Shown here: in pieces, positions 34,331 to 45,330 of the stretch
Layout of the letters: each line of letters opens with the position of its first letter
Position numbering within the stretch: position 1 is the stretch's first letter
NCBI GenBank assembly: GCA_051453625.1
Contig: JBOZIK010000001.1
Coordinates: 200,712,107 to 200,760,778, forward strand
Source of the DNA: Welwitschia mirabilis
Taxonomy: Eukaryota > Gnetophyta > Gnetopsida > Welwitschiales
Direction of reading: 5' to 3'
Length of the DNA: 48,672 nucleotides
Notes under the pieces: generated by a model
Seen by the model: only the letters and a program-made list of their open reading frames with translations
What the model was told of the DNA's origin: nothing
Database searches by the model: none
Position numbers and translations under genes: made by a program

Positions 34331-36407
34331 AACTTTATCAATCAACATTGATTGAAAATCAATCATTTTTATTTTTTTCACATGAATTATCACTAATGTC
34401 TTAAAATCTTATAGGCAACTAAGTAATCATGACCTAGGACCCTAAATGATGATAATAGTTGAACATGTTTTATTTCTACATATAGACTAGGTAAGTACAA
34501 GTTCATTCCATAATTTTCCTCATCGATGAAATAAATATCCAGATGTCTTAACTTAATGATTGTACAAATGATGAGAAAATGGGTAATGATGATGGTGGCA
34601 CTTTCATTTATCCGTCTTTACCTCTTTCTAAAAGAATTGTGGTATACATGATTGTGCAAATTATCCTAGTAAATGCACTTCACCTCCTCTAGAGAGTTAT
34701 AGGTTTTTTTGGATAAATTATGAAAAGATATGTTCTAATTTATAAGAGGCTATAAAAAAGTCATAGATAATTACCTAGCTAATTTGATTTTCATGAGGAT
34801 TATTTAATGGTCATGAAAAGCTTTAAGTTCAGAAGGTAGGTTGAATTACACTCATACTAGTTTTACATTCTTAACATAGATGAAGTTGCTTATGAGTAAT
34901 GCGGTAGTTACAATTGAATGTATAGAAAAGAGTTTACTCATGGGAAAAAATACAATAGTTATTTTGTGTAATAAAATTTAAAATTTTTTTGTATTATATA
35001 AAAAGGATATCAATTTACAAAATCTATATTATATATAGTTACTACTAGAAAGTACATCAGAAACCATATAGATATAATTTGTAGCATCATCCCCCTTTAA
35101 CTATAATAAAATTAAATAGAATGGCGATAAAAAGTAACAACTAGAAAAAGGAAATGGAATAGATAATGTACTAATATTTACAAGTGATAAATTTAGGCTT
35201 AGGTATAAATACTATATTAGTTTTTTACTTTTTCGAATAACAAAATTTGAATGCCCATTCTAATAGAAAAGAAGCATCCATTATAAAAGATAGATTAAAA
35301 AGTCTTGGTATTAGAGCTTTTTGATGATGAGAAAAAGGTTTTTTAGTATTTTTACTATTTGAATAGATAGAGTAGATTTTATACCTAGTTGCTAGGAATC
35401 TTAAAGCTTGTATCACTTTATAAGTTTTATTACATTTATATATTTATTTATGTAACATACTTAAATCATTATTACAATAACATAGCATATAATAATGAAG
35501 GTTTTAAACTTTATTTTTAAGATTCTATTTTTCCCCTTTTTTATGAAGCTAAGATAATTAAACACTAAAAATATAAAGAAGTTAAAAATAAGTAGGTCTT
35601 GAATAATAATTAAATAAAGATGGATAGTGATGAATAATACCTACTAGGGTGTGACCCTTACTGACATGGGGTATAATCCCCACATTCCACTTTAGATAAA
35701 ATACTTGAAGGATATAAGTACTTACATCCAAGCATTTTGTATTAGAAAGAATTAATAAAGCAATGCTGAACTAATCTTCCTTATTTCAAAAAGGATAGGT
35801 AACAATTTCATATCCTATATGAACAAGTCTTTTATCAAGAGGTAAACCTTGGTGAAGGAGATACCATAAAAGGTGATGCTATTTTGGTGAGGTAGGTAAT
35901 TTCCAAATGCTTTGAGCTCTTGATATCCATAACTTATTATAATGATTCTTGTAATATGTGTCTTTTAAAAGCATATTAATAAGAATTATGATCTTTCCAT
36001 TATATTAATTTTAGATGTAAACACAATTAACTTAAATATGAATTGCACTGAAAATATAAGAAATATAGTCTACAATTCTCTTTTATTTATTTTTTCTTTT
36101 CTGTAAGATAGGATTTAAGATGACATATAACTACTACAAGGTTTTCCACTATGAGATAATAATAAAACCATGATGTTTAAAAAAACCATTGATAAAATCA
36201 AGTTAACCATTCTTGAAGCATATTATGAAGATTATCCCTCATTGTCATTGATCTTGCTATTACTAGGGCTTATGAACAAATCATGGCAATTAATCAATAA
36301 CTATGAAAACAAGATGAAAATAGTCATTTTAAGGGTTGTATATGGTGGAATATTTGACTACAAATATAGCATTTCTACATAACCATCATACTTGAAAAGA
36401 CAAGTGA
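34331..36407. other. AT-rich DNA, nothing recognised
   Basis: No domain on either strand. Open stretches of 63-70 codons (35225-35416 minus, 36170-36382 plus) have no known motif and are within chance expectation. Confidence 0.5.
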
Positions 36408-36720
36408 AACTCAACAAAGCCTTTAATATCATTATAGTTTGTACCAAGTACTATTAATATGCATGACCTATGTATGGCATTTAATGTTGGTTATAAATAA
36501 TTATTATAATTGATAAGAAAATAAAAACTCAACTAGGTCTTTAATATCATAGCAATTAGGACTAATCATCATTAATATGCATGACTTGTGCATGAACTTT
36601 AATGATGGTTAAATATTAACCATTATTATTAAGGTCCTTAACGCCATGATAATTGTCTATAATTACTAAATATGGATGATCTTTAATAGTAGTTAATGCA
36701 TAATCATTATAATTAATGAA
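36408..36720. repeat. Three imperfect tandem repeats of about 95-118 bp
   Basis: Units begin near 36,408, 36,526 and 36,634. Shared landmarks are CTTTAATATCAT, then TATTAATATGCATGAC and TTTAATG.TGGTTA, ending in an ATTATTATAATT-like run. The third unit is the most diverged. Possibly part of an old LTR or satellite. Confidence 0.65.
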
Positions 36721-39355
36721 ACCTAAAAGTTACCAATTCCTTTAGATAATAACAAGCAGCTTTAGCACTGTAAAATGCATGGCTTTTAAAGGACATTCTC
36801 TTATAACCACCACAGTACTTTTCATTTTTATGGTGATTTCTCTATTAACTACCATAAATGAATGAGTTTTTTTTGTTAATCATCAGTTATTCCATAACCA
36901 TCATAAATTTTTTTTAAATAATAAAGTTGGCATATCTATAAGGCCTCACTCAGAAATAAGAGTTAGTAAAGCATAAGTAATGGATACACATGCTTCAATG
37001 AAATAGAAAGATGTATAATAATATGTCTTAGATCACACTCATAGTTATCAATATGTGGTTTTTAATTATTATGTTTTTGTATTTTTAATTATTACGTTTT
37101 AAATATGTTTTTTGTTTTCCTATTTTTCATACATAATAGAAAATTAATTGGATCTAGTTATGCTTGAGTAATAAAGTTTTACTATCATAGCTAGATAAAC
37201 AATAATCTCTTCATGTGCATTGCCCAAATTTAAGAACTAGTTAGGGGAGATTTATACAAATGGGTACTATGATTTATAATTGCTTGTACTTAAGTTTAAC
37301 AAAACTATCTCTTCTTATCATCTTTAATATAACAATTTGAGATTTTCATTAATCACTTTCCCCTTTCCGATATATTCCCTATCCATGATCAACTAATACA
37401 TTCCTTTATCCTCCTCTGGTTACATGTAGATATTAGAATATTTATTTTAATTTAAAAATTTATGCATGTATGAAAAGAAAAATATGCATATGTATACAAA
37501 ATTTATATACATCATCACTAGAATGGTTACTTACATTCCTAGTCATATCATCAATAGGNNNNNNNNNNCTAATGGAAAATTACTATTAATATAATTGAAG
37601 ATAACTAATATAGGGTTTATAATTAATACTTTACCTAAAGACACAAACATTAAATAAAAGATACATAGTTAGATACATACAGTGGATTCAAATGCATGGA
37701 TTTTAGAGCCTCATCATAATGCCTAGGCTTAATCATAAGACTAAAAAGGAGTATAAGATAAGTGTACCTAACATTACATCATCAATTATGTATTTTTTCA
37801 TTAAATATGTAATGTCATTTATGTACAACTAAAATTCATAAGTAGAATGTAGCAAGCTTTTAAAAGTACTTCAGTACTTATCCCCTAAGATTATGTGCCT
37901 CATAGGATTTTTGATGGCAAATCTCTCATATGGTATAAAAATTTTAATAAAATGATAATAGAGTTTAATATGCATTTATACTTATTTATAATAGAAATAA
38001 TCAATTAAAATAATCTTATAACATGAAAATAAAAATAAATAAAGTCTTACCCTAGGGAGAAGCTTCAAAAAGGTTGACTACCATGGCATTGACATGTTAT
38101 GCCTTACGTTAGGCTTGTTATGACTCATCCTAGGCATATTATGCATTATCACATGTACTCTATCATGCTAGGTAAGAGTGATATTCCCTTTCCAATCCCT
38201 ATGTATGCATGATCCAAGTAGAAAAGCACCTCACCCTTCTATAGTGGTTGAATCAAAGAGGTTATACCATTAAATCCTCCTTATTAACATAGAATTTATA
38301 GCCTCGTGTGATATCTATATGATCATTCTTATTGTACAAGATAATAAAACATTCTAAAAAATCATAGAAAATAGAACAATCAAATTTTTAAATGCCAAGC
38401 ATTAAAGAATTAAGCTTGCATATTTTCCTTTGGTAGTAGCAAAAACCTAGCTACCATTATTTCTTTAGTAGCACTCCTTAAACATTTCCTTTTATTTATG
38501 CTTTCTTTTTAACTTGGATAACTATGTTAAAAAAGATAATTTGTTGTGATAAATATCAAAGAAAAAATATAATACAATGATGATATAATATTTGATAGTA
38601 AAATGAAAAAACAAAATGTTATAGATTAACATTATCAACCTACCATTTCTTCCAATCATCCTTCACACTTGGTGTGCATCTACATTTAACTTTTTCTATT
38701 AGATTTATTGGCCTTGATCTATTTATGAAAACTATAATACAATATAAAACCATTTAAGTATTAAAATCTAATCCATCACAAATGATACATTAGAATAATT
38801 TATAATCATCATACCTTATTGGCATTTGATACATGAATTTTGATAAAATTTTCCTATTGATCTCCTATAATTCTAAGGGGAGAAATTGATATATTCTCCT
38901 AAGGATGATGGTATATGTAATGGAACTAAAGAAAGGATTTATAATCATGCATGCTATATTCAATTATACTCAATACCTTACTCCTTAATGACTATAGAAC
39001 ATTTATTTTTTATTGCATTAAGATTATGTTGTCATCAATTGTACTATGCATATGGATATACAAAATAACTAGCTATCATATTTTGGAAATGAATTATTTT
39101 ACTTATAATTATCAAGATCCAAAGTTGAGATAATTAGAGAGAACTGGATGGATAGCTCAAAGCATAAAATTAGGGTTCATTATCCACTTGAACAAAGAAG
39201 TTAATCTACATGTAGGCATGTGCTAAAGTAAGCTAGTTTGAGGGTAGGGTTTGGAGTGTAAGAAAGGAAGGATCTACTAAATATTTTTGAATTGGTGGTT
39301 CTTAGCTATATAAGGTTTTGATAGTAGAAGGAAAATCATAGTAATTCATGATTAG
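36721..39355. other. AT-rich DNA, nothing recognised
   Basis: Contains a 10-N gap at 37559-37568. Two overlapping 60-codon open frames at 38886-39133 share the same DNA and show no domain. The last 200 bases would be the LINE 5' UTR if that element is full length. Confidence 0.5.
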
Positions 39356-40540
39356 AATCAAGATGTAGACATAGGCACTAGTGGTAGTGGAAGTAGTAGA
39401 TCGGAGCCAACTTGGTAAGTGAAAGAGCTAGTGAGAACAACAACTTTGGATAAGGCTATGAAACTTTCTATTATGAAGTTTTTTGAAGAAGATAGAATTT
39501 TCATAATTAAAGCTCCTCTAGAGCATTTCCTAGTAGTAGAAGAAAATTTTAAATTTAGCATAGTTGGATGCTTTGTGTCGATGGATATGAGATGTATTTT
39601 CGAGGCCATAAGAAGATGGGTAGCAGTGAAATGGACCAAAATGGGATCAGTTTAGATTATTGCTCTTACAAAGGTATTAGCACTATTTAAATTTGAGTCC
39701 AATGAGGACTTAAACATAATCATGATAAGGGGATCTTGGAATTTTAGGGCAAGAGAGTTAGCTTTGGCTTGGTGTCCATGTAAGCAATATTTTGGAAACA
39801 ATTTTCAAAAACTACCTATCTAGGTAAAACTAAGGTTGTAAGTCTAATTATTTAGAATCAAAAATTCATTTAAAAACTCGTAGAAAAGTTTGGAGGAGTG
39901 ACAAAGATAAACCTAGATATAATTATTAGGTAAAAACTAGTGCTTATTAGTTTCTATGCCTAGATTAATAATGAGATTATGTAAACCTAAGGAAGTTTAA
40001 AATTTTACATGGATTTGGAACAAACAAGATAGAGGAGGTGTATTAGAATTTACTCTTGTCTTTATTTACTATGCTTTATTATAGACCATTTAGAGAGGTT
40101 TTGTCCATCGTGTAGAAAGAAGACTTATACCAAATATAGTAGAAAAGGCCATCTAGGAGGTACCTGTCAAATGAAGCAATGTCAGTTCTACAAGAAATAT
40201 GAGCATTGAGTAAGTGAGTGCAAGGTTAAGAAGAATGAAGAGGGGTTTCAAATAGTTATAATAAAGGATAAGTATCTCCTAGCCTTAGGCTAGAGGGGGT
40301 ACAAAGTAAGAAGTAATAGAACCAAAATGATGCTATGGGATTTGATGGAAAGAACAAGAACCAAAGTTATGTACAACAAGGGCAAAAGCCAGTTAATAAG
40401 TTTAATCTTCTTTTAAGTAGTGCATCAGATGAGTTAGGATTAGATTCTAAACATGAAAGCTTGAATGAAATGATAGCTATCAAAAAGATGGAAAGACCCC
40501 TAGCCAAAGCAAGGGTAGGGAAGGAAGCTAATTAAAACAT
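39356..40540 (+). pseudogene. LINE ORF1: DUF4283 plus CCHC zinc knuckles
   Basis: 39419-39655 is open and reads into 'FSIVGCFVS...IRRWVAVKWTKMGSV', then 'LFKFESNEDLNIIMIRG' and 'WNFRARELALAW', the DUF4283 pattern of plant LINE ORF1 proteins (nucleic-acid binding). A first cysteine cluster, C-x2-C-x12-H-x4-C, lies at 40102-40167. A canonical-spaced knuckle at 40180-40221 reads CQFYKKYEH.VSEC, with the second Cys replaced by Tyr (TGC to TAC) and one stop. A 66-codon basic open tail follows (40335-40535). No intact start: the only ATG-like start of the open part is GTG. Confidence 0.85.
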
Positions 40541-40614
40541 TACAAATAAGTTTTAGAAGACTTTAATAGATATGCAAGGAAAAGCCCATAAGCATAGGAA
40601 TAAATGAATATTCT

Positions 40615-41170
40615 CATCTATAATATCAAATGCATGAAAGTTTTATAAAAAAAATAATCATTAAAACAATTCATTAATAGATATAAAGTTGAATTATATG
40701 TATTCAGGAGACTAAAATTCAGAGGATAGATAACCTAACTACCTTAAAAAGAAATCAAAACATTGAGCAGGTGCTCAGGTGTTAAAAGACCATGGGACTC
40801 CTAACATTAATAAAGAAGAAGATAAATTACATTAAAATAGAAAATAATAGGTGGTTTAAAAACATTGCAGTGAAAGACTGACTTGTAGTTAACATCTACA
40901 TGCCAAAAAGAGTGACAATAAAGAATAAAATTTATGGTCAAATTAAGGAGAAGATCAAGAATAGGAATTGTATTATAATGGGTGATTTTAACCAGGTTCT
41001 ATATGAATGAAAGAAATAAGGAAGGATCTAGTAGTCAAATGCCAGGATAGAAGAGATATAAGGGTTTCTAAAATTCTTAGAGCTAATAAACATGCCAATT
41101 CATCAGGTTTATTTTACTTGGTCAAACAAGAAGAAAGGAAAAAAAAGTCCTATGAAGAATTTAAAAAGCC
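40615..41170 (+). pseudogene. LINE ORF2: AP endonuclease domain
   Basis: Starts with 'NIKCMKVL..K.SLKQFINRYKVELYVF' (40622 onward), matching NxRGLNxxxKRxxLKxFIxxxKxExxCLQETK. Continues with 'VNIYMPKR' and the catalytic-loop motif 'IIMGDFNQVLYE' (GDFN at 40981-40992, intact), then 'HQVYFTWSNKKKGK' at 41101 (for YTWSN). In living elements this domain nicks the target DNA. Several stops at expected Trp, Gln and Arg positions. Confidence 0.85.
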
Positions 41171-42131
41171 TTGATTTCAATAAAGTTATTAAGATAAAAT
41201 AACTAAATCTTGATAGGGGAATGAAGACATTGCTTGAACCATAGATCAATCATTCTCCTCTAAGATAGAAGTAAGGGTAGAGAATCCAATTTCACTCTTG
41301 AAAATGCATGGATATAGGAAGAATAAGTAGAATAGTTCATTAAAAAAAATTAAAATGAAATCAAGGAAAACTCAATTGAGAATTTACAGTAAATCTCTAA
41401 AAGATGAAGGACTAGCTTCAGAAATGAAGGAAACCTTGGGGGAAGAAATTCTAGCAGAAGAAAAGTCTAAAAGAGAAAATTCAAAATATTTAGGTAAATA
41501 AGAGGGGGAAGAAGATCTATAGGTAGAAGAATGGAAAAAAATCTAGGAGCTGTACCAACTTCAAAAATATAAGAAGTTATATTAGCATCAAAAAATGCAT
41601 ATGAATTGGTTAAAGCATAGACACAAGCATACACAATATTTTTTTTAACATAGTCAACTCAAGGAAGCAGGCTAGCATGATAAAACTAATTATATGAAAG
41701 AATAAGCACTGAAAAGAAGAGGAAGTACCTAAAGCATTCTTAGATAATCTAAAGAAACTTTGAAAAGAGTCCATGATTTTAATCCATTTCACATTGTGGA
41801 GTATGACTTGGTGGGGGGATTTCTTCTTAGGGCTGGTGGATCAAGAGGAAATATAGAAGGCTATTAAGGGGATGAATCTAAATTGAAGTTTAGACTCAGA
41901 TGGATAGATAGTAGAATTTTTCTAAGAGTACTTGACTATATAAAACAATTGGTTACTAAGGTTTTTAACTAGGTGACGCAAATAGGAGCTATTCTGTATG
42001 CCTAGAAAAGCAACCATATTATCATGATTTTAAAGAAGGTTGGAGTAATAGAAGTAAATGACCATAGAATAATAGCAATTTGTAGCATAATTTATAAGCA
42101 ATTTTCAAAGACCCTAGTAAGTAGAATTCAT

Positions 42132-42180
42132 TTCCTCCCCACTTCCTTCCTTCTCCCCTTCCCTTCACCCAAAACCCCAT
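42132..42180 (+). repeat. C-rich pyrimidine tract inside the LINE RT
   Basis: About 50 bases rich in CCTT and CCCC, followed by CCAAAACCCCAT and eight As. It has no counterpart in RT between the 'LVSRI' and 'QTRF' blocks and stands out in a region where cytosines are otherwise depleted. Confidence 0.7.
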
Positions 42181-42220
42181 AAAAAAAAGGACATCATGAA
42201 ATGGAATCAAACAAGATTCC

Positions 42221-42382
42221 TAAAAGATTAGAAAATATTAAATTAGGTAATNNNNNNNNNNNNNNNNNNNNNNNNNNNNNNNNNNNNNNNNNNNNNNNNN
42301 NNNNNNNNNNNNNNNNNNNNNNNNNNNNNNNNNNNNNNNNNNNNNNNNNNNTAAAAGATTAGAAAATATTAAATTAGGTAAT
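42221..42382. other. Assembly gap with identical flanks
   Basis: N at 42252-42351 (100). The 31 bases at 42221-42251 are identical to 42352-42382. The RT reading continues naturally if one copy and the Ns are removed. Confidence 0.9.
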
Positions 42383-43329
42383 ACTTAATAATAAAATAGT
42401 TTTCTTCATTAAGAAGAAGAATAAAAGGGCTTATGCATTAAATCTTAACATTAGAAAGGCATATGATATAGTCTCCTAGAGTTTCCCAAAACATGTGTTG
42501 AAGTCAAAATATTTCTCCTTGAAGTTTAGTAACTTAACCATAGAAATGCAAAGAATGGTTAAATTTACATCAAAAGTTAATTAGAAAACCTGAGGATACT
42601 TCAGCTTTAAGAGGGTCCTATAAGAAGGGGATTCAATCTCCTCATACCTATTCATCTTAGATTTAGATGTACTTCAGGACTACATCCAGTAGGATAAGGG
42701 TGTGAGGCTAACTTTCACAAGCTTAACATCTTAATTAATCATTTCATAGATGATTCTATCATATTTTTAGAGTCTAATATCTAATAAATTAGGGCTTAAA
42801 AACTTCATTAGTGAATTAGGGCTTGAATTAGTTGATTAAAAAAGTAGAATTTATTATTTCAATACTTGATCTAGTGTTTAATATAAAATTAAAAGAATAT
42901 TGAGGCTTGTAAAGGAGGTTAAAAAGGACTTATATCTAGGAGTACTCATGCTTAAATGAAATAAGATTACATCTTGTAAAGACTTATTGTTAAAAATGGA
43001 AAGAAGACATAGCTAATGGAATGTAATCTTCCTCTTAAGTAAAGGAATAATTACTATTGCAAATATAATTTTATCTACCATTGCAAAGTATAACATGTCC
43101 TATAGGATATTACTAGGAAAGATAAAAAACATACTAAATTGATTAATGAGAAATTTTATATGGGAAGTTAGAAGAGGAGGGATAAGTTTTCATGTAGTGG
43201 CATGAGAAGAAATAGCTAAGCTAATGAAAGTAAGGGGTAAAGCGATCCAAGATATTAGAGAGTGTGTTTTTGATAAGAGTCAAGATAATCACTAAGCTAG
43301 AAGTGAGGGAGCAGTTCCTTATAAAAATC

Positions 43330-43333
<4 letters not shown>

Positions 43334-43361
<28 letters not shown>
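43334..43361 (+). repeat. Run of 28 A inside LINE ORF2
   Basis: An uninterrupted A28 between the RT and zf-RVT regions. It is not the 3' tail, because zf-RVT coding follows 500 bases later. It may be an expanded A-run of the decayed gene or the tail of a small inserted retroelement. Confidence 0.9.
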
Positions 43362-43364
<3 letters not shown>

Positions 43365-43789
43365 TAAGAGCTAGGAACCAATGTGGGAGGATTCCTTTTA
43401 GAAGGCTTCATGTAAAGGAACAAGATTGTTGAAAAAAAAAAATCTCAACCTACTTTATTGATATGAAGGAAATCCTCTTTTGATAATTAAACTACCTCAA
43501 TGGTAAAAGTCTGTTTGAAATCTTAGAGCTAAGAAGGGTAAAAGAAAGGAGCTAGAAATTTTAATAGGGAAAAAACTTAGAAAATATTAGAATCTATTAA
43601 TTCTACCCTAAAGTAATATCTAAATGAGTTAATATGGCATTAGACAAAAGAGATATCTAGCTAATTGATGATAGGAGGATATTCACAAAGTTGATTTTGA
43701 CTAAGAAATATGAAATTAATAGAAGTATGACAAACACCTAAAGGAAAGGGGTTGCAGGTAAGTACATAGTCTTAAAATGGTTCATTTAA

Positions 43790-43960
43790 AAGAATAAAGT
43801 GCTCATAATAGTTAAGCTAAGGCACGGTGGTTTAATAGTACCAAAAGGATGCCTAGCATGTGGATGAGGGAGGGCTAAAATGATTGACATTTATTTTTGA
43901 ACTATCATTTTATGTCTAAAGTATGAAAAATAGTGGACAAGAAGGCTACCTAGGAAAGAA
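43790..43960 (+). pseudogene. LINE ORF2: zf-RVT C-terminal zinc motif
   Basis: 'GGLIVPKGCLACG' (Cys codons at 43850 and 43859) followed, after a frameshift, by 'HLFLNYHFMSKV' (His codon at 43888). It matches the plant CPxCxxxxETxxHLFxxCxFAxxVW pattern. The last Cys is Tyr (TGT to TAT). This closes the ORF2 and supports a near full-length element. Confidence 0.8.
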
Positions 43961-44100
43961 TTTTTCTTACAATTTATAAAGTCTACAAAAATATGTTATG
44001 GTTCATTTGGAAAGCACAAATTTTATCCTTACATGTGAGAAACAACAATTCTCATTTGCAAAAAAATCAAAGCTCTATGGGTGCTAAAGAGGATTGGAAA

Positions 44101-44729
44101 GCAACCCCTCCTATGAACCTTCAGATAATACAAAATAATAGAAAAAAGTAGTAGTTATGACATCATATTAAATAATTGGGATGAGAGGCACTAGTCAATG
44201 TAAAAGACAATCCAAGTTTCAATTTAGACAAGGTGGTTATGAAGTGAAAGCTTGTTGTACATAGGAAGAGGATTGTAATCACTCCTTACATGATTGCACA
44301 AGACATGGGCCTAAGGAAAGAGGGAGATTTGGTGCTCTCTTTTTTCCACAGGCACTCAAATGCAAACTACTTCTTTAGCTGTAGAGTGCCCAAGAATGTA
44401 AAAGAACACATACAAAAAGTGGATATGGAGTAAATATAGTCCTTAGACATTGATTTTATATATAGGTTTATCATTTAAGATAAGAATAACTCTAAAATTA
44501 AAGGTATACTTTAATTTCTTATTAGCTTTGAGGAAAGGAATAAGACTCAACCTTCCACTTTTTTTTGCCAAGAAATTAAAAAATAAAATTAGTGGAAAAT
44601 ACCCTGTCCTTATAATATACCACCTTTTAATTTGTTTATGTAGTAAAAAATGGTATATTAAAAGGTGGTAAGAGATTTTAATTTGTTTATAGATAGGATG
44701 AAGTCATCCCTAAAGTCAACCTTCCACTT
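44101..44729. other. LINE 3' flank with a small inverted repeat
   Basis: Probably the LINE 3' end and flank. TACCACCTTTTAA at 44618-44630 pairs perfectly with TTAAAAGGTGGTA at 44658-44670 (13-bp stem, 27-base loop). CAACCTTCCACTTT occurs near both 44,550 and 44,720. No gene seen. Confidence 0.5.
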
Positions 44730-45330
44730 TAATTTATTTATGTATTATAGGAACTTGTAATATTATGCATAATTCCTATAAACTTTATTATCTTTCTTAT
44801 AGTTTGATTTAAGAACTGTATCCCTTGATCACTGATAAGGACTTTTGAATGGCCATATATTATGAAATATGATCTCTAAATACTTTGATAATAGTCTTGA
44901 CATTATAAATTTTAGTTGATTTAGCTATTAATCTTAGTCAATTTAGCTTCCACTCATTTTGTGATGTAGCAAATGTGGTAAAATAAATTATGTCATTTTG
45001 TATTTTAGATATTGCAATAACCATTTACCTAATTTTCCTCATTTTTCTCTCATGTATATTCTAATAATAAGTTTCTCTTATAACAACTTCAATTACATCC
45101 CATTGGTATATCCTACTTTATTATTAATATTTGGTTATTAGACTATTTTATACCTCAGACATCTCTAAAATAAAGATCAGCCTAACCCATCCAATTGTAT
45201 TACTTTTGAAAGGGCATAAGGCTGTTCAGATTCCTCTCATGCATTAACAAGAGTTATTTTAATGAAATATTCTTTGCACTCATTTGAATTCTCTTAGTAA
45301 ATAAGCCTTTTTATACTTAAGATATTTTCA
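44730..45330 (-). pseudogene. Tat-type integrase region, copy A
   Basis: Direct-repeat partner of 46750-47300 and, in part, of 47750-48085. The minus strand shows a relic of 'ITKWVEA' with Trp as stop, 'TIIKVFRDHI' and 'SVIKGY' over the DQG position. This is the catalytic core of integrase (first two acidic positions). More decayed than copy B. The part 45000-45330 would precede the core (zinc-binding region) but shows no clear His/Cys set. Confidence 0.65.

Larger units (their letters stand above)
42012..43290 (+). pseudogene. LINE ORF2: reverse transcriptase domain
   Basis: 42012-42129 reads 'HIIMILKKVG', 'VNDHRIIAICSIIYKQFSK' and 'LVSRI', the LIPK..xxxFRPISLCNxxYKxxSKxLxxRL block. At about 42,200 'WNQTRFLKD' stands for xxQxAFxxGR. 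Motif A 'ALNLNIRKAYDIV' (42435 onward) has Asn for the catalytic Asp of KLDxxKAYD. 'GYFSFKRVL.EGDSISSYLF' is SRGLRQGDPLSPYLF. The catalytic pair is 'HFIDDSIIF' (42740-42766; FADD box with Ala to Ile, both Asp kept). 'RNFIWEVRRGG' at 43149 is the FxWG block. Interrupted by a C-rich tract and a false gap. Confidence 0.9.
39356..44100 (+). mobile_element. Plant L1-type LINE (non-LTR retrotransposon), nearly complete, dead
   Basis: Plus strand, left to right: ORF1 with DUF4283 and zinc knuckles (39356-40540), then ORF2 with AP endonuclease (40615-41170), reverse transcriptase (42012-43290) and the zf-RVT zinc motif (43790-43960). This is the standard order of plant L1 elements. The whole length can be followed despite dozens of stops, so it decayed by point mutation after insertion. 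I found no clear 3' poly(A) or target-site duplication, so ends are approximate. Confidence 0.9.

Noticed and set aside
36408-36720. CRISPR-like array
   Set aside because: Units are long, diverged and contiguous without unique spacers, and the DNA is clearly plant.
38886-39133. Two overlapping 60-codon plus-strand ORFs
   Set aside because: Both use the same DNA in different frames, are Tyr/Ile-rich as expected for AT-rich DNA, and match nothing.
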